This document shows positions 1 to 6,473 of a stretch of DNA of 64,000 nucleotides, piece after piece. How positions within the stretch are numbered: the stretch's first letter is position 1; each line of letters opens with the position of its first letter. The DNA is from an uncultured Bacilli bacterium. GTDB lineage: Bacteria > Bacillota_I > Bacilli_A > RF39 > UBA660. A program made the translations under genes and the position numbers. The stretch lies in the NCBI GenBank assembly GCA_934096985.1, contig CAKONC010000001.1, positions 62,001 to 126,000 on the forward strand, read 5' to 3'. The notes beneath the pieces were generated by a model. It was not told the DNA's origin, did no database searches, and worked only from the letters and a program-made list of their open reading frames with translations.

Positions 1-88
1 TAAGCCTGATAATCAAGAGCCTGTCGGCTTTGTAAAAATAAAACAATATGCAGGTTTGATATATTGTGGAGAGGAGTTTAGTTTATGA
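1..88 (+). CDS. C-terminal end of a phage structural protein, cut by the window edge
   Basis: A reading frame entering at base 2 stays open to TGA at 86-88 and encodes a 28-residue tail ending CGEEFSL. Its stop overlaps the start of the next gene as ATGA, a translational-coupling arrangement typical of phage late operons. A Shine-Dalgarno sequence for the next gene (GGAGAGGAG) lies inside it. Position just before a tail-fibre-like gene suggests a tail or baseplate component. The fragment is too short to name a family. Confidence 0.6.
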   Translation, partial: KPDNQEPVGFVKIKQYAGLIYCGEEFSL

Positions 89-1629
89 AACAATATAATA
101 AAACGAATTGGAAAGATAGAATAGTTCAATTTCCTAATAGATATAAAGACCAAGATAACAATATTATAACTTTAACTCAAGATCCGGGCGAAGTTGCTCA
201 AGATGGAACTCTTGTAGAAGCTGAGAAGATGAATAATATTGAAAATGGAATTGAAGAATCATTTAAAAATAGAGATTTTGGATATTCTACTACTTTACTC
301 GTGGCTAACTGGACTAAAAACACTAATACAGGATACTACGAATATGATATAATAAATGAGGACATTACAGCTCAAACTATTGTTGATGGAATGTTGGATA
401 TTGAAAATCAAGCTAAACTAAATATTGCTTATACTTTATCTTATACAGGTGGATTTAAAGTAATAACTACTGAATTACCTAATGAAGATATAGATATAAC
501 TTTCAAATATTCATTGTTGAATAGTGATGATGAAAATTTAGTAGCAAGAGGAACAATAAATGTTAGTGCTATTGATACTAAAAATATAAATAAAATATAT
601 GGTATTAAAAGGTCATTAACTACATCGTCATCAGCTTGGGAGAGAATAAAAGACGCTGTGGGACTTGTAGCTAACGCTCAAGTAGGAACAACGCCTGTAA
701 GAAATGATTTTGATGAAATTTATCCGTGGAGTGATATAATTTCGTACAATTATGATATAACAGCTAAGCAAATAACCGCCTATTATGGTGATCCAACCTT
801 TAAATTTGATGGTTCAAATGGTGATGTATTTACCAAGATACCTGAATTTTATTGGAAAAGATATAGAGATGAAAATTATGAATATATTTTAATCTCAAAA
901 AATAAATTAGCTGGTTATATTAAAAGTGAAGAGTTTTCGGTTGGTAGATATACTATGTCAGGTAGTGAATCAAGAGTTTATAGTAGAAGTGGATACGCAC
1001 CATTCACAAATAAAACTATTACAAACTTTAGAAGTTATGCAAGAAGTTTAGGAGCCGGATTCGGTCAAATGGACTGGCACTATTTTATCTTACAAATGCT
1101 TTACTTAGTAGAATATGCTGACTATAATAGTCAATCTAAACTTGGTTTAGGTTATACTAATGGCTCTCACACAGCACCAATAAATAGTGGTGGTTGTGAT
1201 GTACTGGGTATGAAGTCAGGAAGCAAAGACGGAACTGATAATACTTCTATGATTTATAGAGGTATTGAAGATATATTCGGTAATATATGGCAATTTGTTG
1301 ATGGAATCAATATTAAAGATAGAAAAGCTTATATTTGCTATGATTCTAATAAATATGCTGTAGATACATTTAGTGGTAGTTATAAAGCTTTAGGTTATAC
1401 TAATGCAACCGCTAATGGATTTGCTTCTAAGCTAGGATATGATTCCGCTAATCCTATGGTAGCGTTAGCTACTGAATCAGCTGGAAGTAGTGATACTAAT
1501 ATGTGTGATTATTATTACCAAGCTGAGGGAGATAGGATTGCTCTTGTCGGCTTGTGGTTTTGGTGGTTTGCTGGTACTTCCTCTTATTTTGGTATTGCGA
1601 CCGGTGCTCGACTTCTTAGAAACCAGTAA
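85..1629 (+). CDS. Phage tail/receptor-binding protein with a C-type-lectin-like variable domain (DGR target)
   Basis: 514 residues. The first about 65 residues (TNWKDRIVQFPNRY, then NNIENGIEES) match the N-terminal attachment region seen in tail proteins of Firmicutes phages. The C-terminal half, from about residue 245, has the FGE-sulfatase/C-type-lectin type of fold used by DGR variable proteins: KIPEFYWKRY, FGQMDWHYF, GIEDIFGNIWQFVDG, and the terminal LVGLWFWWFAG...ATGARLL. Such proteins display a variable surface at the phage tail tip that binds the host receptor. Its 3' end is the variable region, followed by five related non-coding cassettes and a DGR-type reverse transcriptase. Relative to the cassettes, 11 codons are missing between LVG and LWFW, so this allele may carry a shortened binding loop. 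The ATG is preceded by GAGAGGAG and overlaps the upstream stop. Confidence 0.85.
   Translation: MKQYNKTNWKDRIVQFPNRYKDQDNNIITLTQDPGEVAQDGTLVEAEKMNNIENGIEESFKNRDFGYSTTLLVANWTKNTNTGYYEYDIINEDITAQTIVDGMLDIENQAKLNIAYTLSYTGGFKVITTELPNEDIDITFKYSLLNSDDENLVARGTINVSAIDTKNINKIYGIKRSLTTSSSAWERIKDAVGLVANAQVGTTPVRNDFDEIYPWSDIISYNYDITAKQITAYYGDPTFKFDGSNGDVFTKIPEFYWKRYRDENYEYILISKNKLAGYIKSEEFSVGRYTMSGSESRVYSRSGYAPFTNKTITNFRSYARSLGAGFGQMDWHYFILQMLYLVEYADYNSQSKLGLGYTNGSHTAPINSGGCDVLGMKSGSKDGTDNTSMIYRGIEDIFGNIWQFVDGINIKDRKAYICYDSNKYAVDTFSGSYKALGYTNATANGFASKLGYDSANPMVALATESAGSSDTNMCDYYYQAEGDRIALVGLWFWWFAGTSSYFGIATGARLLRNQ
1552..1612 (+). other. DGR variable region (VR) of the tail gene
   Basis: These 61 nt encode the last variable stretch, LWFWWFAGTSSYFGIATGAR. 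They align without gaps to 2452-2512 in the cassette beside the reverse transcriptase. There are five differences, and the cassette has A at all five (2459, 2474, 2475, 2489, 2497) while the gene has T, G, T, T, G. Homology stops being A-biased right after GGTGCTCGAC, which would be the invariant 3' anchor (the initiation-of-mutagenic-homing side). Confidence 0.75.
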
Positions 1630-1631
1630 AG

Positions 1632-1686
1632 TGGGGGTTTGGGGGCGACCAGCCTCCCATAAAAAGAATCGACTTTAGTCGATTAT
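1632..1686 (+). other. G-rich tract and hairpin just after the variable region
   Basis: After the stop codon come a G-rich run (GTGGGGGTTTGGGGGCGACC) and a palindromic stem AATCGACT/AGTCGATT at about 1668-1684. Many DGRs have a hairpin or cruciform a few bases past the VR that helps target recognition, and this is the right place for one. It lacks a clear terminator T-tract. Confidence 0.45.
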
Positions 1687-1711
1687 AAAAATAAAATTAC
1701 CTTATTGGGAA

Positions 1712-1867
1712 TGATGTGTAGTTGAGTAGATGTCCTTTGTTTTGCTGATTTTCTTGTCGGCGGTCAGTGGAGAAGTGATTTTGAAGATGGGTTGTTTGCT
1801 TCTAGTTGGAGTGCTACTTCCGGTCTTACCACTACCGACATCGGTGCTCGACTTCTTATAAGGGATT
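1712..1867 (+). repeat. Cassette U1
   Basis: Reads LVGG from 1753, then QWRSDFEDGLFASSWSATSG and on to DIGARLLIRD before a stop. It is the only cassette with GLF in place of GLW. The 39 nt between ATGTGT and the LVGG anchor contain an in-frame TGA. Confidence 0.7.
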
Positions 1868-2041
1868 TGATGTGTTTTGTACCGGTTTGTAGTTCTAGCT
1901 ACTTGTTGGTTTCTTTGCTCTTGTCGGCGGTAATTGGAACAACACTTCCAAGGCTGGCTTGTGGTATTGGAATTTCAATAACGCTTCCTCTAATATGTGG
2001 ACTACCATCGGTGCTCGACTACTTAGTTTAATAATGGGACT
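1868..2041 (+). repeat. Cassette U2 (adenine-rich)
   Basis: Reads LVGG from 1920, then NWNNTSKAGLWYWNFNNASS and on to TTIGARLL. Its variable positions are mainly AAT/AAC/ACT codons, the composition expected of a DGR template, unlike the other cassettes. Differences from the expressed VR are not restricted to adenines, so it is not the template of the present allele. Confidence 0.65.
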
Positions 2042-2196
2042 TGATGTGTAAGAGTACTGGCTTGCTATGAGCTTTGCTCTTGTCGGCGGTATGTATTGGG
2101 ACACTTTGACTTGTGGCTTGTGGTATTGGGCTTTAGATCATACTTCGTCCTATGTTTATTCCGATACCGGTGCTCGACTTCTTATTTATAGGGAAA
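2042..2196 (+). repeat. Cassette U3
   Basis: Reads LVGG from 2079, then MYWDTLTCGLWYWALDHTSS and on to SDTGARLL. The spacing from ATGTGT to the anchor is 35 nt, identical to U4. Confidence 0.7.
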
Positions 2197-2363
2197 TGAT
2201 GTGTATGAGAGTGCCTGTCATACTTCCAATCATCTTGTCGGCGGTAGATATGGTCTTGGTTTACCGGCTGGCTTGTGGTGTTGGACTATGAACAATACTT
2301 CGTCTAATGTTGCTGTCAATATCGGTGCTCGACTTATTATATTAAGATACTCATTATGGGATT
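2197..2363 (+). repeat. Cassette U4
   Basis: Reads LVGG from 2234, then RYGLGLPAGLWCWTMNNTSS and on to VNIGARL. Its TCGTC. island and 35-nt leader link it most closely to U3. Confidence 0.7.
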
Positions 2364-2540
2364 TGATGTGTTTTGTGCTGGTGTTTTTCTCTTTGTATAT
2401 ACTTTTGCTCTTGTCGGCGGTGCTTTTGATGGTACACTTTCTTATGTCGGCTTGTGGTATTGGTGGTTTGCTGAAACTTCCTCTTATTATGGTATTACGA
2501 CCGGTGCTCGACCACTTATATAAAATAACTTACACATCAT
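2364..2540 (+). repeat. Cassette U5: best candidate template repeat (TR)
   Basis: The cassette nearest the reverse transcriptase, the usual TR position. It reads LVGG from 2410, then AFDGTLSYVGLWYWWFAETS and on to TTGARPLI. Its last 61 nt match the expressed VR except at five of its ten adenines. It also contains two TGTCGGC direct repeats (2412-2418 and 2445-2451) that exactly bracket the 33 nt missing from the expressed gene. One codon longer than U1-U4. Confidence 0.7.
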
Positions 2541-2657
2541 TTTCCTCAGCCCTTGCTGAAAATTAGTCGTTCTGGGTTGCTTTAGTAGGTTTATCTCCTG
2601 AAAGATGGAATTTCTCGAAAAAGTGGCAGGCAAATATAAGAATTTGGTGACAAATGA
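2541..2657 (+). ncRNA. Candidate 3' part of the DGR RNA (spacer between template and RT)
   Basis: 117 nt without a convincing gene, noticeably less AT-rich than its surroundings. In characterised DGRs the RNA that templates mutagenic cDNA extends past the TR towards the RT gene, and the spacer is needed for priming. Location is the only argument; no structure is claimed. A short out-of-frame ATG at 2654 precedes the RT start. Confidence 0.35.
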
Positions 2658-3728
2658 ATGAAAAGAAAAGGATTTATTTATGAAAAAATTGTTGAGCTAG
2701 ACAATATTGAATTAGCAATTTGTAAAGCTAGTATGGGTAAAACTAAGAGAAAAAATGTTGAAAAAATATTAGATTCTCCTACTTATTATGCTATGCAGGT
2801 TCAAAAAATGCTAAAAGAAAAAAGTTATACTCCTAGTCCGTATATTGAAATGATAATACACGATGGAGCTAATAAAAAAGAAAGAATAATTTATAAGCCT
2901 CGATTTTATCCGGATCAAGTAGTACACTGGTCTTTAATGCTACAAATACAACCAATTATTTATAAAGGTATGTATGAATTATGCTGTGCTTCTATTAAAG
3001 GTCGTGGAATCCAAAGAGGAATGAATTATTTAAAAAGAATATTAGTAAATGATAGGAAATATACTAAATATTGTTTAAAGCTTGATGTTAAAAAGTTTTA
3101 TCCTAGTATTGATAAGGATATATTAAAATCTAAATTTAGAAAAATAATAAAAGACAAAGATACGCTAGATTTAATAGATGTTATTATTGATAGCGGTAAA
3201 GAGGGTTTACCTATTGGTAATTATACCTCTCAATGGTTTGCTAATTTTTATTTACAGGATTTAGATCATTATATTAAAGAAGTATTGAAAGTAAAATATT
3301 ATATTCGTTATATGGACGATATGGTTCTTTTTTCAAATAATAAAAAGGAATTAAGAAAAGTTAAATATGCTATTGAAGGATTTTTAGGAAATGAAAAATT
3401 GACTATAAAAGAAAATTGGCAATTATTTAAAACCGAAAGCCGTCCTATTGATTTTTTAGGATATAGATTTTATAGAGGATATACTACTTTAAGAAGAAGT
3501 AATTTTTTGCGTATAAAAAGAAGAGCAAAAAAGATTTCTAAAAAAGATGAATTGAATTTCAAAGACGCTTCCGCTATGTTAAGTTATAGTGGTTGGTTAA
3601 AACATTGTGATTCACATAATTATCAACAAAAATATATTAAACCATTTATTGATTACAAGAAATGTAAGGAGGTTGTAAGAAATGAAAGCAAGAAGTACAA
3701 TAGCTCCGGAAAGTTTCAAAATAGGTGA
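2658..3728 (+). CDS. DGR-type reverse transcriptase
   Basis: 356 residues. Palm-domain RT motifs appear in order: KLDVKKFYPSID (first catalytic Asp), GLPIGNYTSQWFAN, YIRYMDDMVLF (catalytic YMDD, about residue 220) and FLGYRF. The GxxxSQ form of motif 4 (GNYTSQ) is characteristic of diversity-generating retroelements, where group II introns and retrons usually have QG...SP. The enzyme would copy a template RNA into cDNA with random bases opposite adenines, and that cDNA replaces the variable region of the tail gene. It lies downstream of the target gene and cassette array in the same direction. No avd-like accessory gene is visible beside it. The ATG at 2658 is chosen because the ATG four bases earlier is out of frame; the Shine-Dalgarno is weak (GGTGA), suggesting low expression. 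Its last 47 nt overlap the next gene. Confidence 0.9.
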   Translation: MKRKGFIYEKIVELDNIELAICKASMGKTKRKNVEKILDSPTYYAMQVQKMLKEKSYTPSPYIEMIIHDGANKKERIIYKPRFYPDQVVHWSLMLQIQPIIYKGMYELCCASIKGRGIQRGMNYLKRILVNDRKYTKYCLKLDVKKFYPSIDKDILKSKFRKIIKDKDTLDLIDVIIDSGKEGLPIGNYTSQWFANFYLQDLDHYIKEVLKVKYYIRYMDDMVLFSNNKKELRKVKYAIEGFLGNEKLTIKENWQLFKTESRPIDFLGYRFYRGYTTLRRSNFLRIKRRAKKISKKDELNFKDASAMLSYSGWLKHCDSHNYQQKYIKPFIDYKKCKEVVRNESKKYNSSGKFQNR

Positions 3729-4194
3729 TAGAAAAGGCAACTTAATTGAAGTTGCTTTTTTTGATGATGTAAAAGAGATTCAAGAAGAAGATGAAACACT
3801 TTATGAATACTCAGTTTATAAAATCACTACTATTTATAGAAATGATTTAGAGCAAGCAATAAATGATAACTTAAATGATTGGCTAGTTTTAGCTAAAACT
3901 AGAGATTATGAAGCTATGGCTAATAAAGTAAGGGAAGTAAGAGATAAGTTATTAGCTGAAAGTGATCAACACTTATTACTAGATAGAATAGGATTAAATA
4001 TTCCTAGTGAAATAACAGCAGGTAATTTATTATCAACAATTAAAACTTTCTTTACTAATTTTAATGAGATTCTTAATGGTGAATGGGCTGAGTATAGACA
4101 AAAGCTAAGAGATATTACTAAACAAGAGGGATTTCCATATAATGTGGAATTTCCTGATATTCCTGTAGAAAGCAAAAGTAATAAAGAGGATTAA
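3682..4194 (+). CDS. Phage tail-assembly-chaperone-like protein
   Basis: 170 residues, preceded by a strong AAGGAGG located inside the 3' end of the reverse transcriptase gene, so the two are translationally linked. The C-terminal segment (NGEWAEYRQKLRDITKQEGF followed by PYNVEFPDIP) is the YRQ.LRDIT...GFP..V.FP pattern found at the ends of tail-fibre assembly or tail-chaperone proteins encoded next to receptor-binding proteins in many phages. The centre is alpha-helical and charged. Such proteins help fold or attach tail fibres; a chaperone for the variable tail protein is a reasonable inference. It is not Avd: it is longer, and the tail-assembly motif is clear. Confidence 0.6.
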   Translation: MKARSTIAPESFKIGDRKGNLIEVAFFDDVKEIQEEDETLYEYSVYKITTIYRNDLEQAINDNLNDWLVLAKTRDYEAMANKVREVRDKLLAESDQHLLLDRIGLNIPSEITAGNLLSTIKTFFTNFNEILNGEWAEYRQKLRDITKQEGFPYNVEFPDIPVESKSNKED

Positions 4195-4196
4195 AT

Positions 4197-4496
4197 ATGG
4201 ATAGTATATCAGTTGGCTTAGTGTTCACTATTATTGGAGGTATTATTGGTTATGCTACTTTTTATATGAATAGTAAAAGGAATACTAAACAAGAAACCAA
4301 AGAGGAGGTAGCAACAACAACTAAAATTGATACTAAATTAGATATAATTAGTAAAAATGTTGATGAAATAAGGCTTGATAATAAAGATATATCAAAATCT
4401 TTACAATCGTTAGCTGAAAGAGTGTCGGCGGTAGAATCTTCTACTAAATCAGCTCATCATAGACTTGATAATATTGAAGATTCTATGAGAAAGTGA
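4197..4496 (+). CDS. Small phage membrane protein with a coiled coil (XhlA-like position)
   Basis: 99 residues. An N-terminal membrane segment (residues 4-22, VGLVFTIIGGIIGYATFYM) is followed by a heptad-rich coiled coil (SKNVDEIRLDNKDISKSLQS and on to RLDNIED). This architecture and the position directly before a holin match XhlA/haemolysin-type accessory lysis proteins and similar small proteins of Firmicutes phages, which sit in the cytoplasmic membrane and help holin function. It begins two bases after the stop of the preceding gene and is 13 nt from the holin, so all are one operon. Family assignment is by architecture only. Confidence 0.55.
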   Translation: MDSISVGLVFTIIGGIIGYATFYMNSKRNTKQETKEEVATTTKIDTKLDIISKNVDEIRLDNKDISKSLQSLAERVSAVESSTKSAHHRLDNIEDSMRK

Positions 4497-4509
4497 TAGG
4501 AGGTAGAAT

Positions 4510-4791
4510 ATGGATAATTTTCTTTCGTGGGACACCTTAACCACTTATGCAAGTTTTGTCACTATAGTATTTATGGTGGTAGAATTTACTAAAGGGTTAA
4601 AGTATATAAAAAAGATTCCAACGAAGTATTGGAGTTTTTTTATTGCATTTATATTATTGACTATAACAAATATTGTTATGGGAACATTTAGGGCTGTAGA
4701 TATAGTTATATATTTACTAACAGCTATATCAATTAGCTTAGGCTCTAATGGATTAAGTAATTTTAATAATGGTAAAGGAGAGGGCAAATAA
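4510..4791 (+). CDS. Phage holin
   Basis: 93 residues, almost entirely hydrophobic, with about three membrane segments (residues 12-27, 42-60, 64-81) and a short charged C-terminus (NNGKGEGK). Size, topology and position between a coiled-coil membrane protein and the endolysin identify it as the holin that opens the cytoplasmic membrane at lysis. Preceded by ATAGGAGG. A short hairpin (TTGCTCTC and a T-run) follows at about 4792-4807 and may reduce read-through. Confidence 0.75.
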   Translation: MDNFLSWDTLTTYASFVTIVFMVVEFTKGLKYIKKIPTKYWSFFIAFILLTITNIVMGTFRAVDIVIYLLTAISISLGSNGLSNFNNGKGEGK

Positions 4792-4838
4792 ATTGCTCTC
4801 TTTTTTATAAATAATTTTCATTTAAAGGAGGAATTAAA

Positions 4839-4976
4839 ATGGAAGAAAAAGAAATCGTTGTAGAAGAAACAACAAAAGAAGTTGAAGAATTGGAAGTACA
4901 AACAACTTTCAATGAAGATGGAATGGATATTTTAGTAGAGGACGGTGAAATTGAAAATGAATATAAGAACGACTAA
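4839..4976 (+). CDS. Small acidic phage protein overlapping the endolysin start
   Basis: 45 residues, MEEKEIVVEETTKEVEELEV then QTTFNEDGMDILVEDG..., very acidic, with no membrane segment. AAAGGAGG at a good distance from the ATG argues that it is translated. Its last 20-32 nt overlap the endolysin gene in another frame, so endolysin translation is probably coupled to it. Function unknown; similar short acidic proteins occur in lysis modules. Confidence 0.55.
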   Translation: MEEKEIVVEETTKEVEELEVQTTFNEDGMDILVEDGEIENEYKND

Positions 4977-5802
4977 ACCTACATCAGGAAATAAATTTTT
5001 TATTACTAAAAGTAAAGGTGGATATTCAACTTGTATCCAAGGTAGTCCTACTGATAGTCAATGTAATGTATTGTCTAATTGTGTTGGTTATGCTTGTGGA
5101 AGATTCAATGAAATAATTGGTGCTATGAAATATCCATCATTAAATTGTAATGCTGAAAATTTTATTGAAAGAGCTAAAAATACTTATGGCTTAGAAATAT
5201 CATCAGTACCAACTTTAGGTGGTATTATGGTTTGGCAAAAAGGAACTTTGTCAGGAAACGATGGAGCAGGTCATGTAGCTGTTGTTGAAAAAATTATAGA
5301 CAGCAATACTATTTATACAAGTGAATCCGGATATGGTGGAAGTGCTTTTTGGAATAGTACAAGAAGAAATACTAATGGAAGATGGGGACTAGGTAGTGCT
5401 TATACATTTAGAGGTTGTATAGTAAATCCAGCCATAGGAAAAGTAGTAGCACCAACTCCAACACCATCAGCAAAGAAAAGCGTTGATGAGGTAGCTAAAG
5501 AAGTTATCCGTGGTGAATGGGGAAATGGTGATGAAAGATATAATCGTTTAACTAATGCTGGATATAATTATAATGAAGTTCAAGCTAAAGTTAACGAGTT
5601 GTTAAATAGTAATAAACCAACTCCAGCACCAACTCCTAGTGTTGATATTTTAGATCTAGTTCGTAAAACTATAAGAGGTGACTTCGGTAATGGTGAAGCT
5701 CGTAGAAAAGCTTTAGGTTCTAATTATGATGAAGTGCAAAGACAAGTAAACCTAAATCTTAAAAATGGTTTAACAAGATGGGATAATATAAAATTATTTT
5801 AG
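4945..5802 (+). CDS. Endolysin: CHAP domain plus two CW_7 cell-wall-binding repeats
   Basis: 285 residues. The N-terminal half is a CHAP amidase/endopeptidase: the nucleophile Cys lies in LSNCVGYACGRF (about residue 50), and the catalytic His in GAGHVAVVE (about residue 110). Two CW_7 repeats follow, SVDEVAKEVIRGEWGNG...RLTNAGYNYNEVQ and VDILDLVRKTIRGDFGNGEA...ALGSNYDEVQ, separated by Pro/Thr linkers; CW_7 modules bind peptidoglycan. It degrades the host wall after the holin acts. Start is uncertain: GTG at 4945 sits three bases after GAGG, while ATG at 4957 is the commoner codon but further away. Last gene of the rightward prophage operon. Confidence 0.9.
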   Translation: MKLKMNIRTTKPTSGNKFFITKSKGGYSTCIQGSPTDSQCNVLSNCVGYACGRFNEIIGAMKYPSLNCNAENFIERAKNTYGLEISSVPTLGGIMVWQKGTLSGNDGAGHVAVVEKIIDSNTIYTSESGYGGSAFWNSTRRNTNGRWGLGSAYTFRGCIVNPAIGKVVAPTPTPSAKKSVDEVAKEVIRGEWGNGDERYNRLTNAGYNYNEVQAKVNELLNSNKPTPAPTPSVDILDLVRKTIRGDFGNGEARRKALGSNYDEVQRQVNLNLKNGLTRWDNIKLF

Positions 5803-5815
5803 AAAGTGATATATT

Positions 5816-5852
5816 AAAAGAGGCTAGCCTTAATTGGTTAGCTTCTTTTTTT
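5816..5852 (+). terminator. Bidirectional terminator between endolysin and HNH gene
   Basis: Stem AGAGGCTAGCC / GGTTAGCTTCT with a short loop and a run of eight T on the plus strand; the minus strand has the matching T-run from the A-rich left side. It sits between convergent genes and ends the prophage late transcript. Confidence 0.8.
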
Positions 5853-6308
5853 TTGCTCTAATTTAAAAATATAGTCTTGACCGAATATTTTTATAAATTC
5901 TTCTTTTGAATGTGTTTTCAAAAATTCCTTTTCAAACATAACTTTATAAAATAGGTTGAACATAATATCATTATGAAATTGACTATGACAAGTTTTACAA
6001 AAGGGACACACCATTCCATACCTTATAGAAGTTTGTCGATAAGAGCCCTCAAAAATTTCATTCTTTTCTATACCTATTTTGGAGCCACAATTACAGCATT
6101 TAGTTAAATCACGATAAATTATACTAAATCTTTCTTTTTCTCTCTTAGCTTGTCTATTTGTGCGTGATTTGAGTGTCTTTTGTTCTTTATATTCAACAAC
6201 ATCACATTCCTTACAAAATAGAGGTACTATTTTTCTTCTTTTAGTGCAATATCCATACCACTTATAATTCTTTTGTCTTTGCTTTAAATACTTACATTTA
6301 CAATACAT
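5838..6308 (-). CDS. Phage-type HNH-like zinc protein
   Basis: 156 residues, rich in Cys. An N-terminal cluster (CKCKYLKQ, CTKR, FCKECDVVEY) is followed by KCCNCGSKIGIEKNEIFEGS then YRQTSIRYGMVCPFCKTCHS and a C-terminal SKEEFIKIFGQDYI. The C-terminal FGQDYI ending and the paired CxxC motifs around EIFEGS resemble phage HNH-type proteins, where the middle normally reads HHIF.G; here the first histidines are replaced by K and N, so nuclease activity is doubtful. Transcribed towards the prophage. Preceded by AAAGGAG. It may belong to the prophage or mark its right flank. Confidence 0.5.
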   Translation of the reverse strand: MYCKCKYLKQRQKNYKWYGYCTKRRKIVPLFCKECDVVEYKEQKTLKSRTNRQAKREKERFSIIYRDLTKCCNCGSKIGIEKNEIFEGSYRQTSIRYGMVCPFCKTCHSQFHNDIMFNLFYKVMFEKEFLKTHSKEEFIKIFGQDYIFKLEQKKRS

Positions 6309-6473
6309 TTTTAATCACTCCTTTTAGGTACTAAATAGTGACTAAAAACTTGAAAAAGTATGATAAATTATAAAAAAGAATAATAATAAATCATAGTAAA
6401 TAAAAGGAAATAACAAGGTATAGTAAATATCTTCATTTTATGGTAATATATTTGTGTTTAAAGGATATGTTTT

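Larger units (their letters stand above)
1704..2545 (+). repeat. Array of five VR-like cassettes between the DGR target gene and the reverse transcriptase
   Basis: Five tandem units (155-177 nt) each contain TGATGTGT, 27-42 nt of unconserved DNA, the anchor CTTGTCGGCGGT, 23-25 highly variable codons with fixed islands (GGCTTGTGG, TC.TC), and the anchor GGTGCTCGAC. Within each unit the anchors stay in frame and read LVGG...GL(W/F).W...(I/T)GAR. The 5' parts contain stops or are out of frame and no start codons are suitably placed, so the units are not genes. TGATGTGT recurs at 1712, 1868, 2042, 2197 and 2364. The array ends with the reverse complement, TACACATCAT at 2531, giving a perfect 10-bp inverted repeat with ATGATGTGTA at 1711. 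They are either templates for the DGR, archived former variable regions, or decayed copies. Confidence 0.8.

Noticed and set aside
1868..2041. Cassette U2 as the template of the present tail-gene allele
   Set aside because: Its differences from the expressed VR include many non-adenine positions (for example TGG versus TAT-type codons and synonymous changes); U5 fits with adenine-only differences.
1704..2545. CRISPR-like array (regularly spaced short motif TGATGTGT)
   Set aside because: The repeated motif is only 8-10 nt, the spacing is 155-174 nt, and the intervening DNA is homologous between units, not unrelated spacers. No cas genes nearby.
1792..2566. Open reading frames through the cassette array
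   Set aside because: They are frame remnants of the conserved anchors. They lack ribosome-binding sites and are explained by repeated VR sequence.
2658..3728. Group II intron or retron reverse transcriptase
   Set aside because: No maturase or endonuclease domain, no intron RNA domain V or msr/msd structure, and the GNYTSQ motif, location and VR/TR pair fit a DGR.
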